Source of the DNA: Bryobacterales bacterium
GTDB taxonomy: Bacteria > Acidobacteriota > Terriglobia > Bryobacterales > Bryobacteraceae
Direction: 5' to 3'
DNA: 5,763 nucleotides
Assembly: GCA_025462985.1 (NCBI GenBank)
Contig: JAOAPP010000621.1
Location: 1-5,763, forward strand
Part shown: positions 1 to 5,763 of the stretch, piece by piece
Numbering within the stretch: position 1 is the stretch's first letter
Layout of the letters: every line of letters starts with the position of its first letter
Made by a program: the position numbers and the translations under genes
The notes under the pieces: generated by a model
The model's database searches: none
What the model saw: only the letters and a program-made list of their open reading frames with translations
Told to the model about the DNA's origin: nothing

Positions 1-6
1 CCATAG

Positions 7-26
7 TGCCGATTGAAAAATCCCCA
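7..26 (+). repeat. IS21 left terminal inverted repeat (inner copy)
   Basis: The segment starts TGCCG and contains TTGAAAAATCCCCA. It matches the reverse complement of 2365-2384 at 19 of 20 positions, the only difference being A against G at the sixth base. Bases 1-3 (CCA) are spaced exactly as expected for the inner end of another copy of the 13-base core 23 bases outward. Terminal repeats of this kind are binding sites for the IstA transposase; that role is inferred from the family. Confidence 0.88.
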
Positions 27-54
27 CCTCCTCGGACGGGTGGTGTACCCCCGA

Positions 55-94
55 CTCTGGAAACCAGAGGAGGGCCGACACCTGTTCAGGGGGA
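55..94 (+). promoter_or_regulatory. Hairpin and Shine-Dalgarno sequences ahead of istA
   Basis: CTCTGG at 55-60 can pair with CCAGAG at 64-69 across a three-base loop. A strong Shine-Dalgarno-like AGGAGGG at 68-74 overlaps the 3' arm but has no standard start codon at a good distance in the istA frame. A second one, AGGGGGA at 88-94, sits five bases before the GTG at 100 and decides the istA start chosen here. The hairpin could limit translation of read-through transcripts entering the element; this is inference. Confidence 0.4.
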
Positions 95-99
95 AAGAC

Positions 100-1329
100 G
101 TGGAAGAGATCAGCGAGCTCAAACGAGAAGGGTTGAGCATTCAGGCGATCAGTGAGCTGACCGGTTTCGATCGTAAGACGATCCGGAAGTACTTATTGAA
201 ACCACAGGGGCGGCCAGTGTACGGACCGAGGGTAGCTGCGGCGAGCAAACTGGAACCGTATAAACGATATCTGAAGGAGCGGCTTGAGGCAGGGGTCTGG
301 AATGCCCAAGTGCTGCTGCGTGAGTTGAGAGAACGCAACTACACAGGTGGCTACACGATCTTGACGGACTGGCTTCGGCCGCAGCGCGAGTGGGCGCATG
401 TAGTGGCCGTCCGGAGGTTCGAGACGCCGCCAGGCAAACAGGCGCAGGTGGATTGGGGACATCTCGGATCGCTCTCGGCAGCGGGAGGAGAGCGCCTGCT
501 ATGGGGCTTCACGATGACCTTGGGGTATAGCCGCAGGATGATGGCGGAAGCGGCCACGGACCAGAAGCTGGGAACGCTTTTGCGCATGCATGAGAAGGCT
601 TTCGAGCAATGGGGAAGCGTGCCGGAAGAGATTCTATATGACCGCATGAAGACCGTCTGGACGGGTACGGACGAGCGTGGCGAGATTGTTTGGAACGCCG
701 TGTTTCTGGACTTCGCTCGCTATTGGGGATTCAGACCGCGGCTGTGCCGACCTTACCGGGCGCAGACGAAAGGCAAAGTGGAATCGGGCGTGAAGTATGT
801 GCGGCGAAACTTCCTGTGCGGTTTGCTGGGCCGTGAACCGTCCAGCCTGGCCGACCTGAACGCGGAGCTACGCCGTTGGATAGCAGAAGTTGCCAACCAA
901 CGCGTGCACGGAACGACGCGGGAGCAGGTGCTTCTCCGCTGGGACGAAGATCAGTTCAGCATGCAGCCGGTAAACGGCCGCCTGCCTTACCCGTACGCCG
1001 ATGACGAGCAACGCAAGGTGGCGAGGGATGCCTATGTTTCCTGGCAGGGCAGCCGTTATTCGGTTCCGTGGCGCTATGCGGGCAAAGAGGTGTGGGTTCG
1101 CGAGCAGGAGCGCGATGTGGAGGTACGCTGCGGAGCTGAACTCATTGCCAGACATGCGCCAGCGGTCAGACGCCATCAGGTAGTCACACGAAGTGAGCAT
1201 CACGAAGGGATTCCCCTCGGCAACAAGCAGCCAGGCAAAACGCTGATCCACATGCAACACAGCGCTCCAGTTGTGGAGCGACGTTCGTTGGAGGCGTATG
1301 AAAGTTTGGCGGTGGGAGGCGGGCGATGA
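100..1329 (+). CDS. istA: IS21-family DDE transposase IstA
   Basis: IstA cuts and joins the ends of the element during transposition, working with IstB. An N-terminal helix-turn-helix (frame residues ELKREGLSIQAISEL to KTIRKYL, about 110-200) binds the ends. A retroviral-type integrase core follows with all three acidic residues visible: D in QVDWGH (codon at 451), D in ILYDRMK (codon at 640) and E in KGKVESG (codon at 781), giving family-like D-62-D-46-E spacing. A C-terminal beta-rich domain occupies about 1000-1300. I chose the GTG at 100 (409 residues) because AGGGGGA lies just upstream and the family's helix-turn-helix starts right after it. The frame is open back to a TTG at 13 (438 residues), but that codon lies inside the terminal repeat and has no ribosome site. 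The stop overlaps the istB start. No frame breaks are seen. Confidence 0.93.
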   Translation: MEEISELKREGLSIQAISELTGFDRKTIRKYLLKPQGRPVYGPRVAAASKLEPYKRYLKERLEAGVWNAQVLLRELRERNYTGGYTILTDWLRPQREWAHVVAVRRFETPPGKQAQVDWGHLGSLSAAGGERLLWGFTMTLGYSRRMMAEAATDQKLGTLLRMHEKAFEQWGSVPEEILYDRMKTVWTGTDERGEIVWNAVFLDFARYWGFRPRLCRPYRAQTKGKVESGVKYVRRNFLCGLLGREPSSLADLNAELRRWIAEVANQRVHGTTREQVLLRWDEDQFSMQPVNGRLPYPYADDEQRKVARDAYVSWQGSRYSVPWRYAGKEVWVREQERDVEVRCGAELIARHAPAVRRHQVVTRSEHHEGIPLGNKQPGKTLIHMQHSAPVVERRSLEAYESLAVGGGR

Positions 1330-2147
1330 CGTTGGAAAGTCTGCGAACCGCGTTGGCTGCACTCAACCTGACTGCCATTGATGCACGGCTGGAGACCCTG
1401 CTCGAAAGTGCCTCTAAGAAGGAACCTGCCTACGCCGACTTCCTGCTCGAAGTGATGAGCGCGGAAGCCGACGCCCGGCGGCAGCGCTATCTCAAGACCC
1501 GCCTGCAACTGGCGCATCTGCCGTATGTGAAGACCTTCGATCAGTTCGACTTCGCTTTTCAACCCTCGATCGACGAGCGGCAGATTCGCGAACTGCGCAC
1601 GCTGCGATTCGTCCATGAAGCATCCAATGTGATTTTGCTGGGCCCTCCCGGAGTAGGCAAAACTCATCTGGCGGTGGCGCTGGCCGAAGCCGCCATTCAG
1701 TCCGGTCAGGCTGCGTACTTCATGACAGCGCACGATCTGGTAACGGATCTCGGACGCGCTTACCGAGAAGGCCGCCTGGACCGCCGGCTGCGTATCTACC
1801 TCGCTCCCAAGGTACTGATCGTCGATGAGATGGGCTACCTGCCGCTGGACGAATTGGGCGCGACTATTTTCTTTCAACTGGTCAGCGCCCGTTATGAAAG
1901 GGGCAGCATCATCCTGACTTCGAACAAGAGCTATGGCGAGTGGGGTTCGATCTTTGGTGACCCGATCATTGCGACCGCAATCCTTGACCGCCTGCTGCAT
2001 CACTCAACGACGGTAAACATTCGCGGAGAAAGCTATCGGCTCAAAGAACGCCGTAAAGCTGGACTGCTTCCTTCGCCGGAACCGCAGCATATAGAGCCAA
2101 CCGCTATCGCCCCGAACAGTCGTGGCAAGCGGAAGCATTCGTTATGA
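1326..2147 (+). CDS. istB: IS21-family AAA+ ATPase IstB (transposition helper)
   Basis: IstB is the DnaA/DnaC-like AAA+ ATPase that helps IstA choose and engage target DNA. Its 273 residues are near the family norm of about 250-270. A Walker A motif GPPGVGKT lies at residues 106-113, a Walker B VLIVDE at 163-168, a sensor-like TSN at 198-200, and the conserved C-terminal stretch ending SYRLKERR at about 236-243. The N-terminal 90 residues form the helical domain typical of IstB. The ATG overlaps the istA stop as ATGA and is preceded by GGGAGG at 1314-1319 with six bases of spacing, so translation is probably coupled to istA. The last 30 residues, rich in P and basic residues, are less conserved. 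The frame is intact. Confidence 0.95.
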   Translation: MTLESLRTALAALNLTAIDARLETLLESASKKEPAYADFLLEVMSAEADARRQRYLKTRLQLAHLPYVKTFDQFDFAFQPSIDERQIRELRTLRFVHEASNVILLGPPGVGKTHLAVALAEAAIQSGQAAYFMTAHDLVTDLGRAYREGRLDRRLRIYLAPKVLIVDEMGYLPLDELGATIFFQLVSARYERGSIILTSNKSYGEWGSIFGDPIIATAILDRLLHHSTTVNIRGESYRLKERRKAGLLPSPEPQHIEPTAIAPNSRGKRKHSL

Positions 2148-2364
2148 GTTTTTGAGGCATGGGCAAATCTACCAATCCGATGTATGCATTGAGCGGCTCG
2201 GGCGAAGCCGGGATCGGCGTCGCCCCGAGTCTCATCGTTTTGATGAGTTTGCAGCCAGTTATTCCTTGGCGGGTTGCACTCCTGCAGTGCCCGCCTCCGC
2301 TTCACCGGCCAGTTTCTATATTCCGTCCACTGGCCGAAACCGTAAACCACCACCTCGCCAGGGC
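2148..2364 (+). other. IS21 non-coding tail between istB and the right end
   Basis: This stretch holds no gene I can support. Open frames cross it on both strands (for example 2122-2418 plus and 2033-2353 minus), but none has a good ribosome site, a recognisable motif or family-like composition, and they overlap istB or the transposon ends. What stands out is secondary structure: four potential hairpins follow one another between 2197 and 2336. No run of T follows any of them, so they are not ordinary intrinsic terminators. Confidence 0.6.
2197..2336 (+). other. Cluster of four potential hairpins behind istB
   Basis: Hairpin 1 (2197-2229) pairs CTCGGGCG with CGCCCCGAG (one bulged C), and inside it GCCG at 2207-2210 pairs with CGGC at 2215-2218. 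Hairpin 2 (2231-2247) pairs CTCATC with GATGAG over a five-base loop. Hairpin 3 (2268-2295) pairs GGCGG with CCGCC and GCACT with AGTGC, with a three-base bulge. Hairpin 4 (2306-2336) pairs CGGCCAGT with ACTGGCCG over a 15-base loop. The pairings are read directly from the sequence. A role (transcript end protection, a small RNA, an antisense target, or none) is unknown. Confidence 0.45.
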
Positions 2365-2400
2365 TGGGGATTTTTCAACCGGCAGAATGAGGAATTTTCA
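2365..2400 (-). repeat. IS21 right end with two iterated terminal sites
   Basis: Read on the plus strand, the 13-mer TGGGGATTTTTCA at 2365-2377 recurs as TGAGGAATTTTCA at 2388-2400, 11 of 13 bases alike and 23 bases apart. Positions 2365-2384 form the inverted partner of 7-26. The outer copy ends in CA at 2400, as expected for the tip of an IS21-family element, and the next base begins the ISL3 inverted repeat. Confidence 0.8.
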
Positions 2401-2425
2401 GGCTCTTCCGCAAATTAGGTGCAAG
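2401..2425 (+). repeat. ISL3 left terminal inverted repeat
   Basis: It starts GGCTCTTCCGCAAATTAG and pairs with the reverse complement of 4107-4131, differing only at the 19th and 24th bases. It directly abuts the IS21 right end on its outer side. Confidence 0.95.
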
Positions 2426-2452
2426 CTGCCAAGTTGAATGGTTTCCAAACAT

Positions 2453-2527
2453 AAGAGGTATGTAATGTCTTACACTAAATTTGCAAATGGCGACTCCCCC
2501 GAGCCATTCGCAATCCGTGCTGCCTGA
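2453..2527 (+). promoter_or_regulatory. Short leader reading frame overlapping the ISL3 transposase start
   Basis: AAGAGG at 2453-2458 lies six bases before an ATG at 2465 that opens a 20-codon frame (MSYTKFANGDSPEPFAIRAA) stopping at 2525-2527. It overlaps the first 41 bases of the transposase gene in another frame. The transposase ATG at 2487 has no visible ribosome site of its own. The best ribosome site in the element therefore serves a frame that ends inside the transposase gene, which could keep transposase production low. This is inference; it may also be chance. Confidence 0.3.
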
Positions 2528-4106
2528 ACCTCGGAAGCTGGTCCTCAGGAAGATTGAAGGCGAGGCGGATCGGTTCGTTCTGTACGTCCGGGTTGAGCAA
2601 GTGGCTCGCTGCCCGGGTTGTCAGACGGCATCAAGATCTGTTCACAGTGCCTACAGGCGCACACTCGCCGATCTGCCCTGGCAAGGACTCCGAGTCGAGA
2701 TCAGAATCCAGGCACGCAAGTTCCGGTGCCGCAATGCAAGCTGTCGGCAGAAAGTGTTTGCCGAACGGTTGGACAGAGTGGCAGCGATTTACGCCCGAAG
2801 AACGGATCGGCTTGGCAACGTGATCCGACTGGTCGGCTACAGCACTGGCGGATTGCCTGGTAGCCGTTTATTGGAACGTTTGGCGATCCGCGTGAGCGAT
2901 GATACGCTCCTCCGGACGATTAAGTCGCCGAGCACCGTAGAGGTGACAGAAGAAGCAATCCATCATCTTGGGGTGGACGATTGGGCCTGGAAGAAAGGGC
3001 AGAACTACGGGACGATTCTGGTGGACTTGGAAAGGCACCGGGTGATCGATTTACTGCCGGATCGCTCTGCCAAGAGCTTGGAACAATGGCTGAGCCATCG
3101 TACTACGATCAGAACCGTGAACCGCGACCGAGCCGGCGCTTACGCCGAAGGCGCATCCAAGGGTGCGCCTGACGCTGTTCAAATCGCTGATCGCTTTCAT
3201 CTATTTGTGAACTTTTCCGACGCAGTCGAGCGCGCTCTGGAGAGCAAGCGGCAGGAGCTTGAGGTGCCTTTGGATGGCGAGATCCCAGTTCCAGCAGAGA
3301 ACAACGTACAGTGTTCAAAGCCGGAAACTGCTGTGCAGCGCACCAAGAGTGCCCGTCGCTGCCGTCGATTGGAACGGTATCAACAGGTAATCGAGCTTCA
3401 TGCAAGCGGACATTCGCAAAAAGCGATTGCGAACACTCTCGGTATCTCTCGAAAAACCGTTCGGTGTTGGATGCGCTCGAACGAGTTTCCGGAACGCAAG
3501 CCGGTATCGGGAAAGTACAGCCACGTGCGCGAGTTCGAGAAGTATCTGCATCAACGGTGGGCTCAGGGCTGCCACAACGCTACTCAACTCTTTCGTGAGA
3601 TCCGCGCCCGCGGATATCGGGGCAGCCGACAAATGGTCTCCTATCACGTCTCGCCATGGCGCAAAACCAACAGCATCGGAAAGCCGAAGCCACCCAAACG
3701 CCTCGCACCCAAGGATGCTGCGATTCTTATATGCAAGCGGCCCGAACGGCGATCCGCCGACCAGCAGAACATTCTGGACCGTCTCACGAGCAGCCATGCT
3801 GATATCGCTCATTTGTGCGGCTTGGCACTCGAATTTCGCAACGCCATGCAAAACCAGGACGGTACCTGTATGCTGGCGTGGATCGATAATGCCGCATCTT
3901 CTGACCACATCTCCATCGCACGCTTTGCACAAGGACTCCGCCGAGATTTAAAGCCGGTCATCGCCGCAGTCGAAAGCCCGTTGAGCAGCGGCCAAGTTGA
4001 AGGTCAGGTCAATCGCCTGAAGGCTCTCAAACGTCAAATGTACGGTCGTGCCGGTTTCAGCTTACTCCGCGCAAGAGTTCTCCCGCTCTCCCCTCAGGGT
4101 CCTTGA
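2487..4106 (+). CDS. ISL3-family transposase with zinc finger and central IstA-like insert
   Basis: This transposase moves the ISL3 element. It has 539 residues from the ATG at 2487; a TTG two codons earlier is possible. Family homology begins around VLPEPRKL, so this start fits. An N-terminal zinc finger shows CPGC at residues 42-45 and a second cysteine pair at 81 and 86. The DDE core shows D164/D165 in VDDWAW, D214 in NRDRAGAYAEG and E505 in the hallmark SSGQVEGQVNRLK near the C-terminus, followed by KRQMYGRAGF. Between the second D and the E lies a long insert. It contains a helix-turn-helix (about 298-333, QKAIANTLGISRKTVR) and a segment (about 345-395) that resembles the N-terminal region of IstA. 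The 539 residues make it one of the longer ISL3 proteins. The stop codon directly touches the right inverted repeat. No frame breaks are seen. Confidence 0.95.
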   Translation: MATPPSHSQSVLPEPRKLVLRKIEGEADRFVLYVRVEQVARCPGCQTASRSVHSAYRRTLADLPWQGLRVEIRIQARKFRCRNASCRQKVFAERLDRVAAIYARRTDRLGNVIRLVGYSTGGLPGSRLLERLAIRVSDDTLLRTIKSPSTVEVTEEAIHHLGVDDWAWKKGQNYGTILVDLERHRVIDLLPDRSAKSLEQWLSHRTTIRTVNRDRAGAYAEGASKGAPDAVQIADRFHLFVNFSDAVERALESKRQELEVPLDGEIPVPAENNVQCSKPETAVQRTKSARRCRRLERYQQVIELHASGHSQKAIANTLGISRKTVRCWMRSNEFPERKPVSGKYSHVREFEKYLHQRWAQGCHNATQLFREIRARGYRGSRQMVSYHVSPWRKTNSIGKPKPPKRLAPKDAAILICKRPERRSADQQNILDRLTSSHADIAHLCGLALEFRNAMQNQDGTCMLAWIDNAASSDHISIARFAQGLRRDLKPVIAAVESPLSSGQVEGQVNRLKALKRQMYGRAGFSLLRARVLPLSPQGP

Positions 4107-4131
4107 CCTGCAGCTAATTTGCGGAAGAGCC
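4107..4131 (-). repeat. ISL3 right terminal inverted repeat
   Basis: On the minus strand it begins GGCTCTTCCGCAAATTAG and matches the left repeat at 23 of 25 bases. It starts immediately after the transposase stop codon. Its outer edge meets the interrupted permease gene at 4132. Confidence 0.95.
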
Positions 4132-5763
4132 AACCAAAGGCCTGGCGCTGCTGGGCGTTCTGGCGCTTTCAGTGGGCATCGCTTCGACGACGGCGATCTT
4201 CAGCGTCGTGCATGCCGTTCTCCTGAAGCCGCTGCCATATAGTGAGGGCAATCGCTGGGTGGCCTTGTTTGGGGGCAATCGCTAGAAGACGAAAGCACCC
4301 ACTACTCTGCGCTTTCCTACGCTGACATGGTGGCGTTCGGGGAACGCACGAGCAGCTTCGATGTCTTCGGCTGGTATAGCCTTGGAGGCAACTATAATCT
4401 GACCTCGCCGGGCCAGCCGCAGCATATCGATGGGGTAGAAGTCACGCCGTCACTGCTGGACAACCTGGGCGTGAATCCGGTTGCGGGGCGGCTCTTCAAG
4501 GAGTCGGACGGCTTCAGTGTCGCAATGCTGTCACAGCAACTGTGGCGCCGTTTGGGATCGAATCCGGACATCGTCGGCAAGCCGGTCACGCTGGATGGAA
4601 AGTCCTATACGGTCGTCGGCGTGATGCCGGCGTGGTTTCGGTTTCCAATTGTGAGTGTTTCGAGCCAGGACGTTCGCAACGATATCTGGATACCCGTCAG
4701 CCCGCCTCACGACGAAGCGCAGCGGCGCAATTACGCGATGTACGCCTCTTTTGCCCGCCTGAAGCCGGGCGTCACCGTCCCTCAGGGGAGAGCCGATGCC
4801 AGGCGCGTCGCATCGGAAATCGCGAAAGAGAGCCCGGCGAATCACGACTCCTTTACGGCCGCTGTTTTCAGCCTGCGTGATTTTGTGGTCAAGGAAATCC
4901 GGCCAATTCTTCTGCTGCTGTTCGGTGCCGCGGGCCTGTTGCTGCTCCTCACGTGCGCAAACGTTGCAGGGCTGCTGCTCACCCGGTCAGTGGGCCGCGC
5001 CCGGGAAACGGCCATCCGGATCGCCCTGGGCGGCGGGCGCGGGCAACTCGCGAAGCAGTTCTTTTTTGAGGGGCTGCTTGTCTCGGTCGCGGCGGCTGTG
5101 CTTGGCGTGGCGGGAAGTATCGCTCTGGTCCGACTTGTCGTGTCAATCGCTGCCGAGTACATTCCGCGCGCGGACGAAATCTTAATCAACTGGGCTGTGA
5201 TGCTTTTTTGCTATTGCGATTGCCTGCCTGGCGGCGATGCTTTCTGCGATGGCCCCGCTGTGGCAGGAAGTTCGCACGCGTCCGAACGAGGTTCTGAGTG
5301 ACGGCGTGCGCGCGTCCGCCGGCGTCAGAAGCCGCAACCTTTCCAGATCGCTCGTCGTCCTGGAGATTGCTCTGGCATTTACGCTTCTTTCCGTTAGCGG
5401 GCTCCTGATTGAACAACTACAGAGGCCGAGTCATACGTCCCCGGGCTTCGATCCGAATCACTTGCTGACCTTCCAACTGAGCCTGACGGACACCAGGAGG
5501 CCGCTGGCTGCTTATCAGCAAAGCCTGATACAGGCGTTTAGCGAAATCCCAGGAGTCCGGGCCGCAGCCGTGGCTAACCAACTGCCCATGGCCGGATGCT
5601 GCTTCTCCTCTACGATCTTTCCGGAACACCGGGTTGAAGGTCGAGACCTTATCAGAACGGTCAGCTTTATGGCAGTCAGCAAAGGGTACTCGCCGCGATG
5701 CGGGTTCCTTTACGCAATGGCCGCCTGCTGAACGATCACGACGTGAACGAAAAGATGATTCCC
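4132..5763 (+). pseudogene. Broken ADOP-type (MacB/FtsX) ABC transporter permease, 5' end missing
   Basis: This is the remnant of an inner-membrane permease of about 800 residues with two MacB_PCD-FtsX units. Reading starts in mid-gene at 4133 with the first membrane helix ([20 protein letters not shown], then LLKPLPY). A periplasmic core follows (about 4300-4860), then three helices (about 4894-4986, 5062-5151, 5188-5270) with the FtsX signature RARETAIRIALGGGRGQL between the first two. A fifth helix (about 5354-5420) leads into the second periplasmic core (SPGFDPNHLLTFQLSL), cut by the window end. Three frame breaks are visible. One base is lost near 4271-4285, where the frame meets TAG at 4283. 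One T is extra in the T6 run at 5204-5209. One base is lost at about 5690, where SKGY should continue F-AAMRVPLRNGRLLNDHD. ISL3 removes the N-terminus. Such permeases are thought to export peptides or macrolide-like compounds; the substrate here is unknown. The gene cannot make a full protein. Confidence 0.88.

Larger units (their letters stand above)
1..2400 (+). mobile_element. IS21-family insertion sequence, left tip cut by the window edge
   Basis: This is an insertion sequence with the diagnostic istA-istB gene pair and matching ends. An inverted repeat containing TTGAAAAATCCCCA lies at 7-26 and again, inverted, at 2365-2384, with 19 of 20 bases matching. The 13-base core repeats a second time, 23 bases further out, at 2388-2400 (11 of 13 matches). 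Such iterated terminal sites are usual for IS21-family ends, which also end in 5'-TG...CA-3'. That puts the right tip at 2400. By symmetry the left tip is about 10 bases before the window, since bases 1-3 (CCA) match the inner end of an outer copy. The full element would then be about 2.4 kb. If only the inner repeat counts, the element is 7-2384. Both genes are intact, so the element could be active. No target duplication can be tested from inside this window. Confidence 0.9.
2401..4131 (+). mobile_element. Complete ISL3-family insertion sequence (1731 bp)
   Basis: This is a single-gene insertion sequence bounded by inverted repeats that begin GGCTCTTCCGC, the characteristic start of ISL3-family ends. 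The outer 18 bases are identical at both ends, and 23 of 25 match. It encodes one intact ISL3 transposase. The family normally makes 8-bp target duplications, but the flanks here (AATTTTCA at 2393-2400 and AACCAAAG at 4132-4139) differ, because the left flank is the IS21 right tip. The right flank is the coding sequence of a permease gene, so the element interrupts that gene. Near-perfect ends and an intact gene suggest a recent or still mobile element. Confidence 0.95.

Noticed and set aside
13..99. TTG at 13 as the istA start
   Set aside because: It lies within the terminal inverted repeat and lacks a ribosome site. The GTG at 100 has one and fits the family's N-terminus.
1200..2003. Long minus-strand frame of 267 codons opposite istB
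   Set aside because: It is the antisense shadow of istA/istB, which have clear family motifs on the plus strand.
2033..2353. Minus-strand open frame of 106 codons behind istB
   Set aside because: It overlaps the istB end, has no recognisable motif or ribosome site, and is explained by GC-rich antisense frame openness.
2122..2437. Plus-strand open frames (2122-2418, 2159-2437) that could be an IS21 passenger gene
   Set aside because: They run through the hairpin cluster, the IS21 right end and into the ISL3 repeat, which is not expected for a real gene; no family is recognisable.
2434..2464. Possible promoter TTGAAT ... TATGTA before the ISL3 transposase
   Set aside because: The spacer is 19 bases and both boxes are imperfect; too weak to list as a feature.
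1..4131. The two elements acting as one composite transposon with cargo
   Set aside because: They belong to unrelated families with different ends and nothing lies between them, so there is no cargo and no shared transposition unit.
4327..5301. A stand-alone 324-residue permease gene starting at the ATG at 4327
   Set aside because: Family homology continues upstream of the ATG in the same and the neighbouring frame, and past its stop after one extra T. It is a fragment between two frameshifts and not a gene of its own.
5237..5731. A separate 164-residue gene starting at the ATG at 5237
   Set aside because: It is the continuation of the same permease after the T-run frameshift and ends early because of the third frameshift.

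Overview
This window is almost entirely mobile DNA laid over a broken chromosomal gene. Positions 1-2400 hold an IS21-family element (istA, istB and a structured non-coding tail). Positions 2401-4131 hold a complete ISL3-family element. Positions 4132-5763 hold the remains of a MacB/FtsX-type ABC transporter permease of the ADOP type, which lacks its 5' end and carries three frameshifts. I see no tRNA, rRNA, CRISPR array or other RNA gene.

Organism: large two-unit ADOP permeases occur in great numbers in Acidobacteriota, and the moderately GC-rich coding style fits that phylum (for example the Solibacter/Bryobacter group). This is inference from gene content and not a proven placement.

Layout: the IS21 element reads left to right. 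Its left tip appears to lie about 10 bases outside the window, because the first bases match the inner end of a terminal repeat copy. istA (DDE transposase) overlaps istB (AAA+ ATPase) by an ATGA. istB is followed by about 250 bases without a convincing gene, containing four consecutive potential hairpins and then the right-end transposase sites. The last base of the IS21 end at 2400 seems to touch the first base of the ISL3 inverted repeat at 2401. The ISL3 element is 1731 bp, with 25-bp ends matching at 23 positions (the outer 18 perfectly), and one transposase gene whose stop codon abuts the right repeat.

How the parts relate: the ISL3 element probably landed near the 5' end of the permease gene and inactivated it, and the permease then collected single-base indels. 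Both elements' genes are intact with complete catalytic triads, whereas the permease has three frame breaks in 1.6 kb. The expected 8-bp ISL3 target duplication is absent at the left end, because IS21 sequence sits there. The simplest history is IS21 inserting at the very tip of ISL3, which makes a testable prediction about the DNA just upstream of this window. I found no convincing new defence or other undescribed system. The most unusual items are the tip-to-tip IS junction, the hairpin cluster behind istB, the IstA-like segment inside the ISL3 transposase, and a short leader reading frame before that transposase.
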